Source of the DNA: Lycorma delicatula
Taxonomy: Eukaryota > Arthropoda > Insecta > Hemiptera > Fulgoridae
Length of the DNA: 64,000 nucleotides
NCBI RefSeq assembly: GCF_047948215.1
Contig: NC_134458.1
Location: forward strand, 136,167,536 to 136,231,535
Direction of reading: 5' to 3'
Below, in pieces: positions 23,301-35,284 of this stretch (position 1 is its first letter; every line of letters begins with the position of its first letter). The notes below the pieces were generated by a model that searched no databases, was not told the origin of the DNA, and saw nothing but the letters and a program-made list of their open reading frames with translations. The position numbers and the translations under genes were made by a program.

Positions 23301-23734
23301 TAGTTTTTACTGGAAAAAAGAAGGTAGAGAGAAACAAATCACTGAATGGATAAACTTAATTAATTAATTAACAAAAGGAAAACATTAATAATAATATGAA
23401 ATTTATAAATTAGTTTCAAAATATTACCTATTCTGATTTTTATACAAAAATGATTGAATTACTAAAATTATTTCTTAATAAAAATTTAAGTCGAGGGAAA
23501 ATAAATTTAAATCTTCAAGAGGAGAATAATTGTCGTAGTTGCTAAGTTGCCAATGTTATTACCCAAGGTCAAAAGTTTGGCAATATCTTTTGTACTGCAA
23601 TCATAATGATATTATAGTGTAATTATAAATTTTGTGTAAATACCAGAATAGCGTTCTAGTATTTATACAAAATTTATCAATTTTGTTTTTTATTAAAATT
23701 TCTTTCAATTAATTTATTTTTAAGTATGCACAAA

Positions 23735-23880
23735 TTTGAGGATCTCCATAGCGGAGTGTCAGTCTCTCGGTCTTTTATCAGGAAGTCCCGGGTTCTAATC
23801 TCGGTCAGGCATGGTATTTTTCATACGCTACAAAAATTTAATTTCCATATTCCTACGTACAAGCTTTTCAAAGCTTGTAC
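23735..23880 (+). mobile_element. tRNA-derived SINE, family B, copy 3
   Basis: Starts GGATCTCCATAGCGGAG and carries GTCTCTCGGTCTTTTATCAGG, the B-box GGGTTCTAATCTCGGTCAGG and the ATTTTTCATACGCTACAAAA tail. The tail ends in an 11-bp perfect palindrome, GTACAAGCTTT / AAAGCTTGTAC (23857-23867 and 23870-23880). The ORF at 23726-23938 only translates this SINE. Confidence 0.85.
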
Positions 23881-23884
23881 AATT

Positions 23885-25090
23885 GTATCAACACTTGTTC
23901 CATTACTTTTTTTAAGTTTAGTAAAAAGCTATCCTTAATTTATTCCACAGTTAGTTTTTGATGGGCTATAGGTTTTTTATTTAGCGACTAATTTGGCTGA
24001 ACTTTTACTTGGATTTACAGGTATTTTCCTGCGTAGAAACAAAATGTTATAATTTTAAAAGGAAATTAAAGTATTCAACGGTTTATGAAATGTATTTTGT
24101 AGCTTTATACATCTATATTGTTGATTCAATAATCTGAAATTTCCCCGTAATTGTAAAAATAGCACTAAAAAAAAATTAATTCATAATAAAGATGAGATTA
24201 ATCAAGCGGAAGGTTGTTCACAAAAAAACTGAAACAACTACTCGCAAATTAAATATGTCGAAAACTGTCTTCGAGATTGAAACATTTTTTTTAATGATCC
24301 TTTTCAAGTTCACATCCATATTTACGAGTATACCTGTTCAAATTGATATCCACTTCTAGAACAAGTTTTAAACAGTTAAATCTGACGATCTCGAAATCTA
24401 GAAGTTAATTATATAACATCCACAGAATTATGTTTGTAAGTAACCCAAGAAAGGATATAGATCTATAATCCCAAGAAGAAGAGACGCCCTTGTAGGGAAC
24501 AGATCCAGTAATACCCCAACAAACCTTATGTAATCTACCCTAGTCTTTTTTCCTGTAATATTTGTTTTCCTTATATAATTAAGGCGTGTAGGCTAATTAT
24601 AGATAAGCCAATAATTAATCCGAAAATTCATTGTATTAAGTAAAAAGAACATAAATAAATCACTAAAGGCGTAAAATAATTTTCCAATCGATACCTATAT
24701 TGAAAGAAAGAAAATAGTAAATCCATACTCCGGAAATTATGACCAGTACTAATTTCTAAGTAAATGCTCTGTAAAATCTTAAATCTGATATAAATCAACA
24801 AACAACAGTAAAAATGGTCAACATAAATTTATAATTTATGTTTTATATATATATATATATATATACATCGTTTAAATTTATTTATGTTGGCTGTCCATTT
24901 GAAATTTTAACCATATCCGTTGGTAAATAAAATGATTACAGCAAATCAAATACGGAAACCTCTTTGTAAAACCTACTACTTATTTAAGTCATTACTAAAA
25001 GATATGTAACTTTACCTAAAAAAGTAAAAAAAAAACTCTTATTTGTTGTTTCATAACATTTTAAAATTCTTTAAAATTAATTTAAATCCT
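23885..25090. other. AT-rich non-coding stretch
   Basis: No gene recognised. (TA) run at 24846-24865. Confidence 0.6.
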
Positions 25091-25094
25091 TTTT

Positions 25095-25764
25095 ACTTCC
25101 TTGTACGAAGTAAAGGAAGTATTGTGATCGCAAAAAAATTTTGGTTTTCAGATTTCAACGTTAATATTCATTTTGACCATTCCTGAATCCATTTTGACTA
25201 GTTTCGGCGTGACGTACGTACGTATTTATCTCTCATAACTAAAAAACGATTAGCCGTAGGATGTTGAGATTTTGGATTTAAGACTCTTATAACACCTAGT
25301 TGTGCACTTCCCCTTTTGATTACATTCGACTGGACCAAAAATGTCAAAAAAGCTCAAAATTAAAAAAAAAATGGATTTTGAACTTTTTCTTAGCTGCAGT
25401 AATAAGCCCTCATTGAGAACTTGTCAACGATATACCATAAGTGGTAATTATTTTCATTGGTTCCCGAGTGATAGCAAAATAAAATTTGAATTAATGAAGT
25501 ATTTGGATCTTACAAGGGGACGGCACATAGGTTCGAATCAGACTTCAACTCCTTTTTTCTTTTTTTTTAACTTTATTTTTTATGTAAATATATTGATTTA
25601 ATAATAATTATTAACTTCTGATTGTAAAAAAAATTACAATAAAAAAAAATAATGAAAAAATATCAGAAGTTATTAATGAAATAAAATTTTATGTACTTTT
25701 CATTACAAAAAAAAAAAAAAAAAAAAAAATGTGTATATGTAATTTAATAGGCGAACAAGGAAGT
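25095..25764. mobile_element. 670-bp interspersed element F with short terminal inverted repeats
   Basis: The left end ACTTCCTTGT (25095-25104) is the exact inverse of the right end ACAAGGAAGT (25755-25764). The left end also forms its own stem (ACTTCCTT / AAGGAAGT, 25095-25102 and 25113-25120). The body contains CGGCGTGACGTACGTACGTA, AAAAACGATTAGCCGTAGGA, AGTAATAAGCCCTCATTGAG and a GGTTCGAATCAGACTTCA block, then a poly(A) tract (about 25707-25729). It looks familiar as a very abundant interspersed repeat of certain insect genomes, but I cannot name it. The 86-codon ORF at 25341-25601 is repeat translation. Confidence 0.65.
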
Positions 25765-28546
25765 CTTGTGTTGTCCAAATAGGTTTTTTTAATTATTCAA
25801 GCGACACTATCTTTTCATCTTAACTTAATGTTCTAAAAAGCTATTAACGTTTTTTTAAAAATATAGGGCAATGAGTTTAAAAATAATAACGGTATAAAAA
25901 AAATAATAAAAAAGCTGTTGGATGTTTTTTGTTGTTAAAAACCAATAAATATGAATAATGGCAAAAATTAAAAATTGAATTAACTAAGTATGCTTATAAA
26001 ATGTAGTAATGCAATTTTAATGTCATCATTTGATCCAAAACTAATGTAATTATATACTTTTTTCCTACAAATACAATCATAGTTAAATTTAACAAAAAAT
26101 TAATACCTTATGCTATATTTTGTTGGATTTGTCCTCCGGTTGTAATATACAATTTAATTGAGGTGTAGTTTTATTTTAATTCTTAAAATAAAATATATAT
26201 ATATATTATTTCATCATTTTAATCCAACAAAATCCAAACAATTTTCTTCGTGGAATCATTTATATATATATATATATTTATTAAAATAAAAAATATATAA
26301 TGCTTTTATAAAGAAAATTGTGAATATAAAAGAAAAGATAATAATAATGAAATTACAATTTATGTTTTGGACAGGCAATATTACCGAACATTATTAAATG
26401 CTTGTTTATAGGTTACATAATATTATTATACAATTTGAATTATGACAATAACAAACCAAGAACCTTTTTAAAAATTAAAAGAAAATATACTTTTTTACAA
26501 TATTAATAATACAGAATGAAAGAAGAATTTTTTTATCAAATAGCAATGCACCATGTTACAACTACTGAAGCTGAACGTTATGTCCAGATTCAAAGAAATC
26601 TCATTACTGGAGAACGCAACAAACAACAAATATTTATACAGAAACACACGATATTATGATTCCAAATTAAGAATCAGAAATGTATTTTCTTCTTTTATTT
26701 ATTATTTTTTTGAAATGTTCTTAAGATGAAAAAAAGAATGTTATAATGTTTTTCCTTTGTATTTATTTCGCCTAAAGCAGTCCTGTCCTTCCTTCCTTCT
26801 AAAAAAAAGGATAAGTAAAAAAACGTACTGAAGAATGAATGTTGGTAATGCTGGTAAAAAAAAACCTTAGCATTTAAACTGTTACAAATATTAAATAGAA
26901 TCTAATAAAATAAAATAAGGAAAATTCTAACATAGATAAATTGAGGAGTAACAAAATACATTAAAATCTCTGGTAAGGGAATCTACGAAGAAAACAATAT
27001 TCGTAACATAGTTTATATGCATCTTAAATGGCACAATTTTACTTGGATAAACTGAAAATTCAGATACTTAATAATGGTCAAAATTTTAATGTGACTTTCA
27101 ATATCATTTTTACCCTCACTAATATGCATACAATTTTCTAATATTTCAATTTTAAAAAATATATTTTATAATGAAATAAAATTAAATTACTATATGATCT
27201 AAATAATATGAGGATAGCATCCATTCCGTTTACTCAAGACAGAAAAGCTCTGAGGTGGGAGTACAAAATCAGTTGTTTGTACAAAACTATGCTTTTTGTT
27301 TCCTCTTCCTCTCGCTCAAAATGTAAGGTGTAAAAAAAAATTGATAAAAAACTTTTGAAGTAGATTTCTTAAATAAATATTTCCTGCAAACACTCATCGG
27401 GAAAAGCATCGTTCACCAAGACAAAGTTTATTTTTTTATTTTTTTTTTTTTTAATAGAAAAATCATAGTTCAAGAAAAAAATTTAATGTTTTAATAATAT
27501 TCGGTATTTATTTTTTAAATCGATATCCTCTTTTTGAAAAGTACATAAGGAAATCTTTTTTGTTTTAAGCTAAAATCATAAAAATTCTATTTTGTATAAA
27601 ATTACATTTCATTTATAGGCTAAAATATCAAATAAATGAGTTATGGTATAAATCGTTAAAAAAATTATTCTTATTAAAAAATAAAAATAAATCAGGAGTA
27701 AACTTAAAAAAAATATTTTCATTTAAATAAGCATATTACTGCGTAAAAAATGTGATGTGAATTTCTCACACGCATTTATTGCTTCTGATCCCTTTTTCCG
27801 GTAAAGATTTACAAAGAGTATTTTCTAATATTAATTAATTATTAATATTAATGGGTGTTTTTACGAGTATTTTGTGTATTCAGAATTCAATTGCAATGCT
27901 ATAGGTTTGTAATAATCTCTACGTTAAACTAATAAGCTGCGATATATCCAAAACAATGCGGATAATAATTCACAATAAAATTAGTGAACTCAGTATTTAT
28001 CCGGTTTTAAAGATTGTATTTTCGAATGTGATTCATAAATATATAAAAATTGACAAAGTATTTACCGGCTACTCCAATCAGGTTATGATTACCAAAATAG
28101 GATTTAAGTATTAAAATTTCCAAATTTCGAATAAAAAAAATGTTTGATTTTAGGGACTTCCTTACTCTGTGGGGAAAATCTAGCAAAAAAATAAATTATA
28201 AAGTAGTTATCCCTAACAAAAAAATAAATTAAAAATTAGTTTTCCCTAACAAAAAAAAAAAAAAAAAAAAAAAAATAGAAGAGATTTGTTTAAAAATATT
28301 GAAAAAATATAATGTAAGTTTTATGAAAGTAATGAAATAAAATTTCTCCTCATTTTGGATCTGGAAGATAATATAGATGCCAAAGCTTTATTTAATTTTA
28401 GTAGCCTTTTAAGTGAAAGAAAAACACAAAAATCCGTTTTATTATTATTTTTTTTAATAATAACTAAAAGTTAGAGCCAAAAACAAAGAACACAATAATA
28501 TTTTTTTATAGGTGGGCAATAAATTTTAAGAAAATATTTCTAAAAA

Positions 28547-28591
<45 letters not shown>

Positions 28592-28695
28592 GACTAAATT
28601 TAGCTTACAAACGTTAATCAAGTAAAGTTTTTTCAAAATCTAACTCCCTTCAATAGAGGCTAAATAAAATAAGATATAAAATAAGATTCACAGAA
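25765..28695. other. AT-rich non-coding stretch
   Basis: No secure gene. It holds short TA runs (26193-26205, 26263-26277, 28551-28588), a poly(A) at about 28249-28275, and a 47-codon frame from ATG 26516 with a transposase-like look (MHHVTTTEAERY...) that I cannot assign. Confidence 0.5.
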
Positions 28696-28699
28696 AACT

Positions 28700-29365
28700 T
28701 TTCTGCAATTTTGGTCCGGGGTCTATAAATTAATAAAATTGTAGACATTTATTGATAGCTCTATATTTGAAATATAAACTATCAAAAAAATATTTGAAAA
28801 ATATTAAAACGAAAGGAGATACAGCAAATGAATAAAAAACATACATTTCACTTTGAGGAAGTGGAAGTTGATTTTTTGAACAAGATTTTCTGAACTTCTC
28901 GTATTTATATCCGGGCGATTCAAAAAGGAATTCACAACTTTAAAAGCATTAAAAATTGATTTAAATAACTTACAGAGTCTCATTTCATAGTAAAACACAT
29001 CAAGTACTGACTCACGTAAATTATTAGTACCGAATTCGGCCACCAGCGCTGTCACCAGTTTTGTTAAGAATGGATACATTTACTAGTGCGGAACGTGTTC
29101 GCTGTATGTTCTGGTTTCACGATTTGCAGTCAGCAACTGCAGTTCAAAATTATTTTTAAAAAACAAGAAAAAAAAACAATTAATATGATCAATGCTAAAT
29201 ATACAAAAATATTTGAGCCGAATTTGAAGAAAATCGGTTTGGTCAGTATTTAGATATAAGGCCGATCTTGAGATATTGTTTTTGATCTAAATGAACTGGT
29301 TGGACCCTAAAAGGTAAAGATTTGCCAAAAACTCATTACCCCGTTTTTGACATCACCATATTTTC
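28700..29365 (-). repeat. Dispersed repeat family D, copy 2, with insertion
   Basis: On the minus strand this shows the family D blocks: ATGGTGATGTCAAAAACGGG; GCAAATCTTTACCTTTTAGG; AGTTCATTTAGATC; GGCCTTATAT; TTCGGCTCAAATA; AAAAAATCAACTTCCACTTC; GTTTATATTTCAAATATAGA; and ATAGACCCCGGACC. Relative to the other copies it contains extra sequence between about 28970 and 29160, which includes the start of a transposase gene on the plus strand. Confidence 0.75.
28970..29159 (+). pseudogene. Transposase 5' fragment (DUF4817-type), inserted in a family D repeat
   Basis: From ATG at 29070 a 29-codon frame ends at TAA 29157. It reads MDTFTSAERVRC, then MFWFHDLQSATAVQNYF. The pattern M..(Y/F)TSAER..C..WF...(S)AT.VQ..F is the start of the N-terminal helix-turn-helix of insect mariner-related transposases with a DUF4817-like domain. 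Homology then stops abruptly, so nearly the whole protein is missing. The preceding roughly 100 bp are GC-richer and probably the element's 5' leader. It belongs to a different subfamily from the transposase at 62153-62841, since leader and N-terminus differ. A minus-strand ORF (28804-29079) overlaps it and is rejected. Confidence 0.55.
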
Positions 29366-29454
29366 ACTTTTAATATATATCAATAAAAGTGATAAAATAA
29401 AGATGATACAATAAAAGTAATAGCAGATTAAAATTAAAATTAAGAGCAGACCTC

Positions 29455-29482
29455 TCTCTCTGTCTCTCTTTCTCTCTCTCTG

Positions 29483-29520
<38 letters not shown>
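29455..29520. repeat. Compound (CT)n / (GT)n microsatellite
   Basis: A CTCTCT run with TCTCTGTCTC interruptions (29452-29481) is followed by an uninterrupted (GT) run at about 29486-29517. Confidence 0.9.
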
Positions 29521-29523
<3 letters not shown>

Positions 29524-30345
29524 TGTTTATAGGTTTATAGGTGTAGCAATGTTTTTTTATTATATTGAATAATATATTCCAAAGAAAATTAACGTTTTTC
29601 GTTTTCTTTTTATAAACAAAAAACGTTAGAATTTATCCAAAAATAAAACTTAAAAAAAGAAAACACTATTTCAACAGCTGTTTTAATAAAAAATTTTACT
29701 AAAATAATAATTTATAAATTATTAATAGTATTCTTTTTTTTGTAATTTATAACTTTACCACCCACTAAGATAAGTTGACAGTAAAATATAAAAATATAGA
29801 ATTGTAATGAATTACTTGTTTTATAATGTCACAAAATGTCGGAAACAAAAATATTAAAATGTTTAATGTGAGGAATGTATGACATATATTTTATAATAGT
29901 GAAGTTTTCTGTATATTAAAATAAAAATTAGTGCGTTTTGGGTTATTTAATTTATGTTATATTACATTTGTAAAAGATTTTAAGGTATTATTATTTTTAA
30001 TATAAGTATTAAATTTTATAGTTGTTGATTTTGGCTGCTCACAATCTAGAATATTTTATTCTATAAAAGTTTTAACTTGCGTTTGGATGATGTTTTAAAA
30101 ATAATTCTTTATACATTACTATGATTCATATTTTTATATAATGTTGATATTACGTACAGTATTGGTATACATTTGTATAAATGTATACATATAAAATAGT
30201 AATTAATATTCTAGCGTTTCGCTCAATGTAAACGAAATACATGTAAATCACAAGTTTTGCTTTTTTAATGTAAAAATTAAGTAAATATATTATAAAAATA
30301 AACTGTTAAAATAAATACTAAAAGTAAGTAAATGCAACCTGCTCT
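29521..30345. other. AT-rich non-coding stretch
   Basis: Nothing recognisable seen. Confidence 0.6.
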
Positions 30346-30349
30346 ATAA

Positions 30350-30410
30350 AAAAATAATAACAAGAAACTATAAATTTATACTTTTCGAGCGGAATACCGC
30401 TTTGAAAATA
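30350..30410 (+). repeat. Short dispersed repeat I, copy 1
   Basis: AAGAAACTATAAATTTAT followed by ACTTTTCGAGCGGA and CCGCTTTGAA. It aligns with 32131-32190 at high identity over about 60 bp. The GCGGA...CCGC core is a small inverted repeat. Confidence 0.65.
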
Positions 30411-30727
30411 CCACAATAATTTATTATTTTATTGCACTAAAAGAATGTAATTTATTTATCTGGCGTACAACTAAACAAGCTAAAATTTTACGGTGTAGCC
30501 TATAAAATACTCGTAAGATATTAAAACCGAGTATAAAAAGAAATTGGATTATAATTATTGAAATTATTTGGCGTAATGCTATATTTAAAAAATGTTAAAG
30601 GGCACTTTAGAGGAATATTATGAAGAGTAGAATTTTAAGACATCTATAATATTACATACGTAAATCTGTAGAATTAATTAATCTTCAAACTATCAGATTT
30701 TTCTTTCCCAGCGAATATTATTACACG

Positions 30728-31240
30728 GTGATCATGTCAAAAATGATGGTATCGGGGTTTTTTTCCAGATAATTTCGTTTTAGGGTACAAATAATTTATC
30801 TACAACAAAATAACATACGTGCACTGCTGTTGACCTTATATTTCAGGATTGACGAAACCGATTTACTTCAGATTCGGCTCAAATACTTCTACGTATGTAG
30901 CAATATTTTTTTTTTTTTTTGCAAAATTCTCTTAAGTGGTGGAGGGGATATATCGTAAAAACCATTTTCGATTTTCTTCATAGGCATTTTAGAGAAAAGT
31001 ATATTAAAGCAAATCTATTATCTACTATATATACATATATAAATAATCTAAAAAGGTTTTTTTTTAAAAAAATCAACCCCCACCGCTTAAAATTGAAATA
31101 TATGTTTTTTTTATTATTTTTCTCTAACTCTCTTCGGTTTAAAATTCTCAGATATTTTTGAAGTTTATACTTCATATATAATAGAGCTATCAAGAAATGT
31201 CTACAATTTTTTTTTTTAAATTATAGATCCCGGACCTTGA
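30728..31240 (+). repeat. Dispersed repeat family D, copy 3
   Basis: Shares GGTGATCATGTCAAAAATG, CCTTATATTTCAGGATTGA, GATTCGGCTCAAATACTTC, AATCAACCCCCACCGCTTAA, CTTCGGTTTAAAAT, GTTTATACTTCATATATAAT and TAGATCCCGGACC with the copies at 18412 and 28700, in the same order. Two opposing short ORFs (30919-31161, 30978-31193) are repeat translations. Confidence 0.75.
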
Positions 31241-31244
31241 ATAA

Positions 31245-32130
31245 AAAACATAAAGTACAAAAAAAAAAAATTGACCACGTCGGGAAACGCAAGTAACCAT
31301 AAAGCGGGACGAAGGTGCGACGGGAATGCTTAATGTATATATATATATATATTTTAGAGAGAGAGAAAGAGAGGCTCTGGAAATTTTTATTACTACATCA
31401 ATTCATTGAGGTATTTAGAAATAAATGAGCAATCTGTTTATTTTATACACTGATCAATATTTGAGTAAAAAAATTTGAAAGTAGTTTTTAAAAAAAAAAA
31501 AATTATAATACACTTATAACAATAAGAAATGAATCGGTACGTTATCAGTTAAAATGTTTAAAATCATAAACGAAAAAACACAACCAAAAAATTCAGTTAA
31601 AATATCACTGAATAACATTAAAAATGGATTTTCAGTTATTTTACCATTTCCATTTACTTCACTCGTCTTATAAAAATCAGATTAGAAGAAGATTAAGAAA
31701 CAAAAATGTATATTTTAAATATAAAATTAAACTTCTTTTCACATTGATACCAAATCGACTGTTTATACGATAGTATAACGATATACCTATTCGATACATT
31801 ACTTATATACATTATCGAGATATCGAGGGTGTTTTTATTATTATTATTTTTAGATAAGTGTTAATGATTGTAGATTTACCTCATTTTACTTTAAATTCCC
31901 TGACAGAAATATTTTGCTTATTTTGTTTTTTTGTTTAATTAAAAAATTCAACTAACATATTTTTGATGCTATAACATCATCATCATCATTATCAGTAAAA
32001 CAAGAAAAATCATTCTATTAGCTTATATTTCTATTAATTAATTGATTCAAATAGATCAACCACATCAAAACTATTTACACAGAATATTCTGATCGTTAGA
32101 TAATAAAACTGTAAAATTTTGTCTTTAAAA
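31245..32130. other. Mostly AT-rich non-coding stretch
   Basis: A short GC-richer patch lies at 31264-31332, then a (TA) run at 31336-31351 with GAGAGAGA, and a (CAT)5-like run at 31974-31990. No gene. Confidence 0.6.
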
Positions 32131-32190
32131 AAATAATAATAAGAAACTATAAATTTATCATTTTCGAGCGGAAAATCGCTTTGAATTACA
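32131..32190 (+). repeat. Short dispersed repeat I, copy 2
   Basis: Second copy of the roughly 60-bp block at 30350-30410, with matching AAGAAACTATAAATTTAT, TTTTCGAGCGGA and CGCTTTGAA. Confidence 0.65.
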
Positions 32191-33305
32191 TTATATTTGT
32201 AAGTATTACATTTGGAGTCGAAGATATACGAGGATATATAAAAATAAATATTTTTAAAATTAATAATTTATACTGTGTTTTTTATATGGATATTATTTAT
32301 TGTTTTATCTAACATTACATTAATACAACTCACATAAATATAATTAAAAAATATTAATAATAAACAAAAATTAAACTATTCATCAAATACGAAAATACAA
32401 CGCGATTTTGTCCCCAAGTGGAGATTTAAAAAAATAATTATAAATATAATTTATTTCGTCATGATCAAACATTAATCCATTATTGTTTATAAATAATATT
32501 TAACATAAAGTTTGATCGCTAAGAGGAAAAATTTTCATTTTAATTTTATTTTATTCATATTAAATCTACCTGCGGCCAAATTAAAAAAAAAAAATATAGC
32601 ACATAATTACGCTTGTAATTATGTGTTAAAAAAATTCTAGATTATTTGTGTACTACTCAATATATTATAATTTTTTTAATTTCTTTCGTAACTTTTTTTT
32701 CTTTTACAGGTAAGTTCCATCACTGCATTCGTAACAATTTCCAGACATTCTGTAAGTAATTGTAAATGTGTGTGTGTGTATATGTATCTATATATATATA
32801 TATATATTTATATATACACTTAATAGATTTACAATTCTGTGTAGAAAAAATCTTTAAATATTGTTACTATGTTTAGCTTGGATATTTTTGTTAATCTATT
32901 ATTTATAATTTACTAATTATATTTCATAAAATACAGGTAACTTTTTATATTTACATATTTTTGTTTATTTTTTTCTTCTTAATAATAATAATTAATTTGC
33001 GACCTTTGAATATTATTATTCGAAATTTTATTAATTTTTATAAAATAAAAATTTATTTTTTAAAAATTAAAAGTAAAATTAAAAAATTACTTACGTTTAA
33101 TTACACAACAGGCTATCAAAACGAGAAATTTGATTTTTCGCCACTAAATTTTTGTACAGCTAGTACACCGCTAAACTTTATCTTTTAGTACAGTTCAATT
33201 AACATTTTCGAGAAACTACTATCACAATAAATGATAACCCATCATTACCGTTGGAAAAAAATAACATTTATATATAAAACGTATTTTTATTATGTGTAAA
33301 GTAGG
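32191..33305. other. AT-rich non-coding stretch
   Basis: No gene. It includes the hairpin at 32600-32625 and a (TG)/(TA) microsatellite at about 32767-32806. Confidence 0.6.
32600..32625. repeat. 11-bp perfect inverted repeat, 4-nt loop
   Basis: CACATAATTAC (32600-32610) and GTAATTATGTG (32615-32625) pair exactly around GCTT. A-runs lie on both sides. Confidence 0.85.
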
Positions 33306-33309
33306 GTAA

Positions 33310-33775
33310 TTTAAAGAAAAAAAAGAAATAGACTATGACAGAATGAAAGGAAGATATTTTACGTACAGTATAGTAAGGTATGTAGCAGACAGTATGTATG
33401 TTAGGTAGTAAGAATAGATAGAATGTTTGATAATATAAAGGGAATGAAGATGAAGAGAAATGATGAGGATATAGAAGAAGAAGAAGATAGAGATGTATGT
33501 GGGAGTGAAGTAAAGGGATAGTAATGGAGAGTATAGAATGAGAAAGGGAAAAGAGGTAAACTCAGTTTTAGTAGAGTGTAGCGAGCAGACAAAGATGGGC
33601 AACAAGAGAGTAGAAAGGCTGAAAGATATGGTAAAGGGGATAGGTCGGTATAGTGTGTCGGGTGAGGGATGAAGTAGAAAAGAGGGTAGGAAGAAAGAGG
33701 AGGTAGAGATGATGGAAGGAGTAGGAATGAAGAGACGTAAGAGGAGTGGAAAGTGGGAATAAGCTGTCACGGGAA
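33310..33775. repeat. Long purine-rich tract
   Basis: Over about 450 bp the plus strand is strongly purine-rich (AGAAGAAGAAGATAGAGATG-like). The 145-codon minus-strand ORF (33333-33770) is Ser/Leu/Phe/Tyr/Ile-rich as a direct consequence, so I do not call it a gene. Such tracts can form triplex or H-DNA structures. Confidence 0.6.
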
Positions 33776-34085
33776 CATCAATGGAGGTGCATTCTGCCCT
33801 GACGTCTTATCAAGGCGCTGGACAGTTCCAATAAAACGGTGACATTTCCAGACTCAGGGCAGGCTCTGGACGCCCCCTCCGTTTCACTCCCTTCACCGTG
33901 TCTCGTAATGACATACTGCTTGCTTGCTTGCTTGCTTGCTGGAGCTGGAAGAGAAGACTGAATGTCCGACCAGGACAGAACCCGGACCTGACAATTCTGC
34001 TACTGCTGCTTAGAAATCTGCCCGTCTCGTAGTCTAATAAATACATACTCCTCTCCCGACCGATCCGTCTCCATCAATAGACATA
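33776..34085. other. GC-richer island with (GCTT)n
   Basis: Balanced composition, with a GCTT tetranucleotide run at about 33918-33940. The 78-codon minus-strand ORF (33810-34046) has no recognisable domain. It joins the purine-rich tract to form one roughly 770-bp compositional island. Confidence 0.4.
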
Positions 34086-35280
34086 CAGTTCAGTTCTTCC
34101 TTTTATAAACCACTATACTATTATATACACTCGCAAAAACAAAGGAATACAAACACGTAAATACAACCATAAATATAATTATAAAAGTAGATTAACAATT
34201 GTTTTATTACAATGAATTAAAGTAGTCATAATTTTTCTTATTTTTAAACTTTTATTACATTTTACAACTTATCTTTAACAATTACACTGCACAATAGCTA
34301 CAGATTGATCTTTATTTTAAAACATATTATTTTTAAGTAAATTATAATCAATCTGAAATATTAAATTATTATAAGTGAAATGTATAATTTAATCTAAATG
34401 TACTAATTTATTTCTTATAATTTATTTTTAAAGAAGTTTTATAAAAAGTCTCGACAAAATTAAAAAAAAATAATAATAACTTTTTATCTTTTTTTAATAT
34501 TGCAAAATTATATTTAATTAATAAGTAGTAATTTTACACAACGATTTTTAAAAAATATATTTTCTTTTATAAATTTTCAATTTCTCAATCGATTGAGAAA
34601 TAAAAGATAAGTATTTAACTTGTTATAAAATACGAGGAACTAGAAAATTATACGTTTACTTTTTTTTTTTATATCGGTAAAAGTATACAGGCATCAAATT
34701 TGCATATGATATTTTCAAATTTAAAAATTAACAGCATTGAATGCTTTTAATCCTTTCTTTTTTAAAAAAGTTTTTTTTAATATATGTTTATTTTTTTATC
34801 TTCTAACATACAATATTTTTACTTTTTGCTTTATTCTTTGAAATGATTTCGATATATATGTATATATATATATTCCTTTTTAATATCTAATAATTTAATA
34901 TAAATTTGATTATCAGAAATAAAGTCTGGTGTATTACAAGTATCCTCATAATTATAGTGATTAGTTAATAAATATGACTATAATCTATAATATTAAACTA
35001 TACTCACTTTCAAAATAAAGATAGTACAGTATTTTACCATAAGCGAGTTATTAAAATTAATCTTAACTTCTGACCATTATTTAACAAAGTTTTATTAAAT
35101 AAATCCACGTGCACCTAGAGTTACGTAAATAAATGAAAATATCAAATTATTCACGCTAATACTACAACAGTTTGGTATATTACGGAATTAATCAAGTTCT
35201 TAATTAAATAATTAATACTTATAAAAGTAAGGATAAAATAATTTAAGTAAAATAAACTGCGATAGGGATATCGCATGCAA
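34086..35280. other. AT-rich non-coding stretch
   Basis: Nothing recognisable beyond short TA runs (34852-34872). Confidence 0.6.
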
Positions 35281-35284
35281 TATA

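Noticed and set aside
26516..26660. 47-codon plus-strand ORF (MKEEFFYQIAMHHVTTTEAE...)
   Set aside because: Balanced composition but short, with no known motif, no promoter or splice context and no second copy in the window.
28804..29079. Minus-strand 91-codon ORF with an AG acceptor-like site upstream and CTGTAAGT donor-like site, resembling an exon
   Set aside because: The upstream half is antisense to a recognisable transposase start on the plus strand, the downstream half lies in a family D repeat, and a stop directly precedes the Met.
33333..33770. 145-codon minus-strand ORF with Ser/Leu/Phe-rich, membrane-like composition
   Set aside because: The composition is fully explained by the purine-rich plus strand. 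There are no splice or domain signals, and a second frame is also open.
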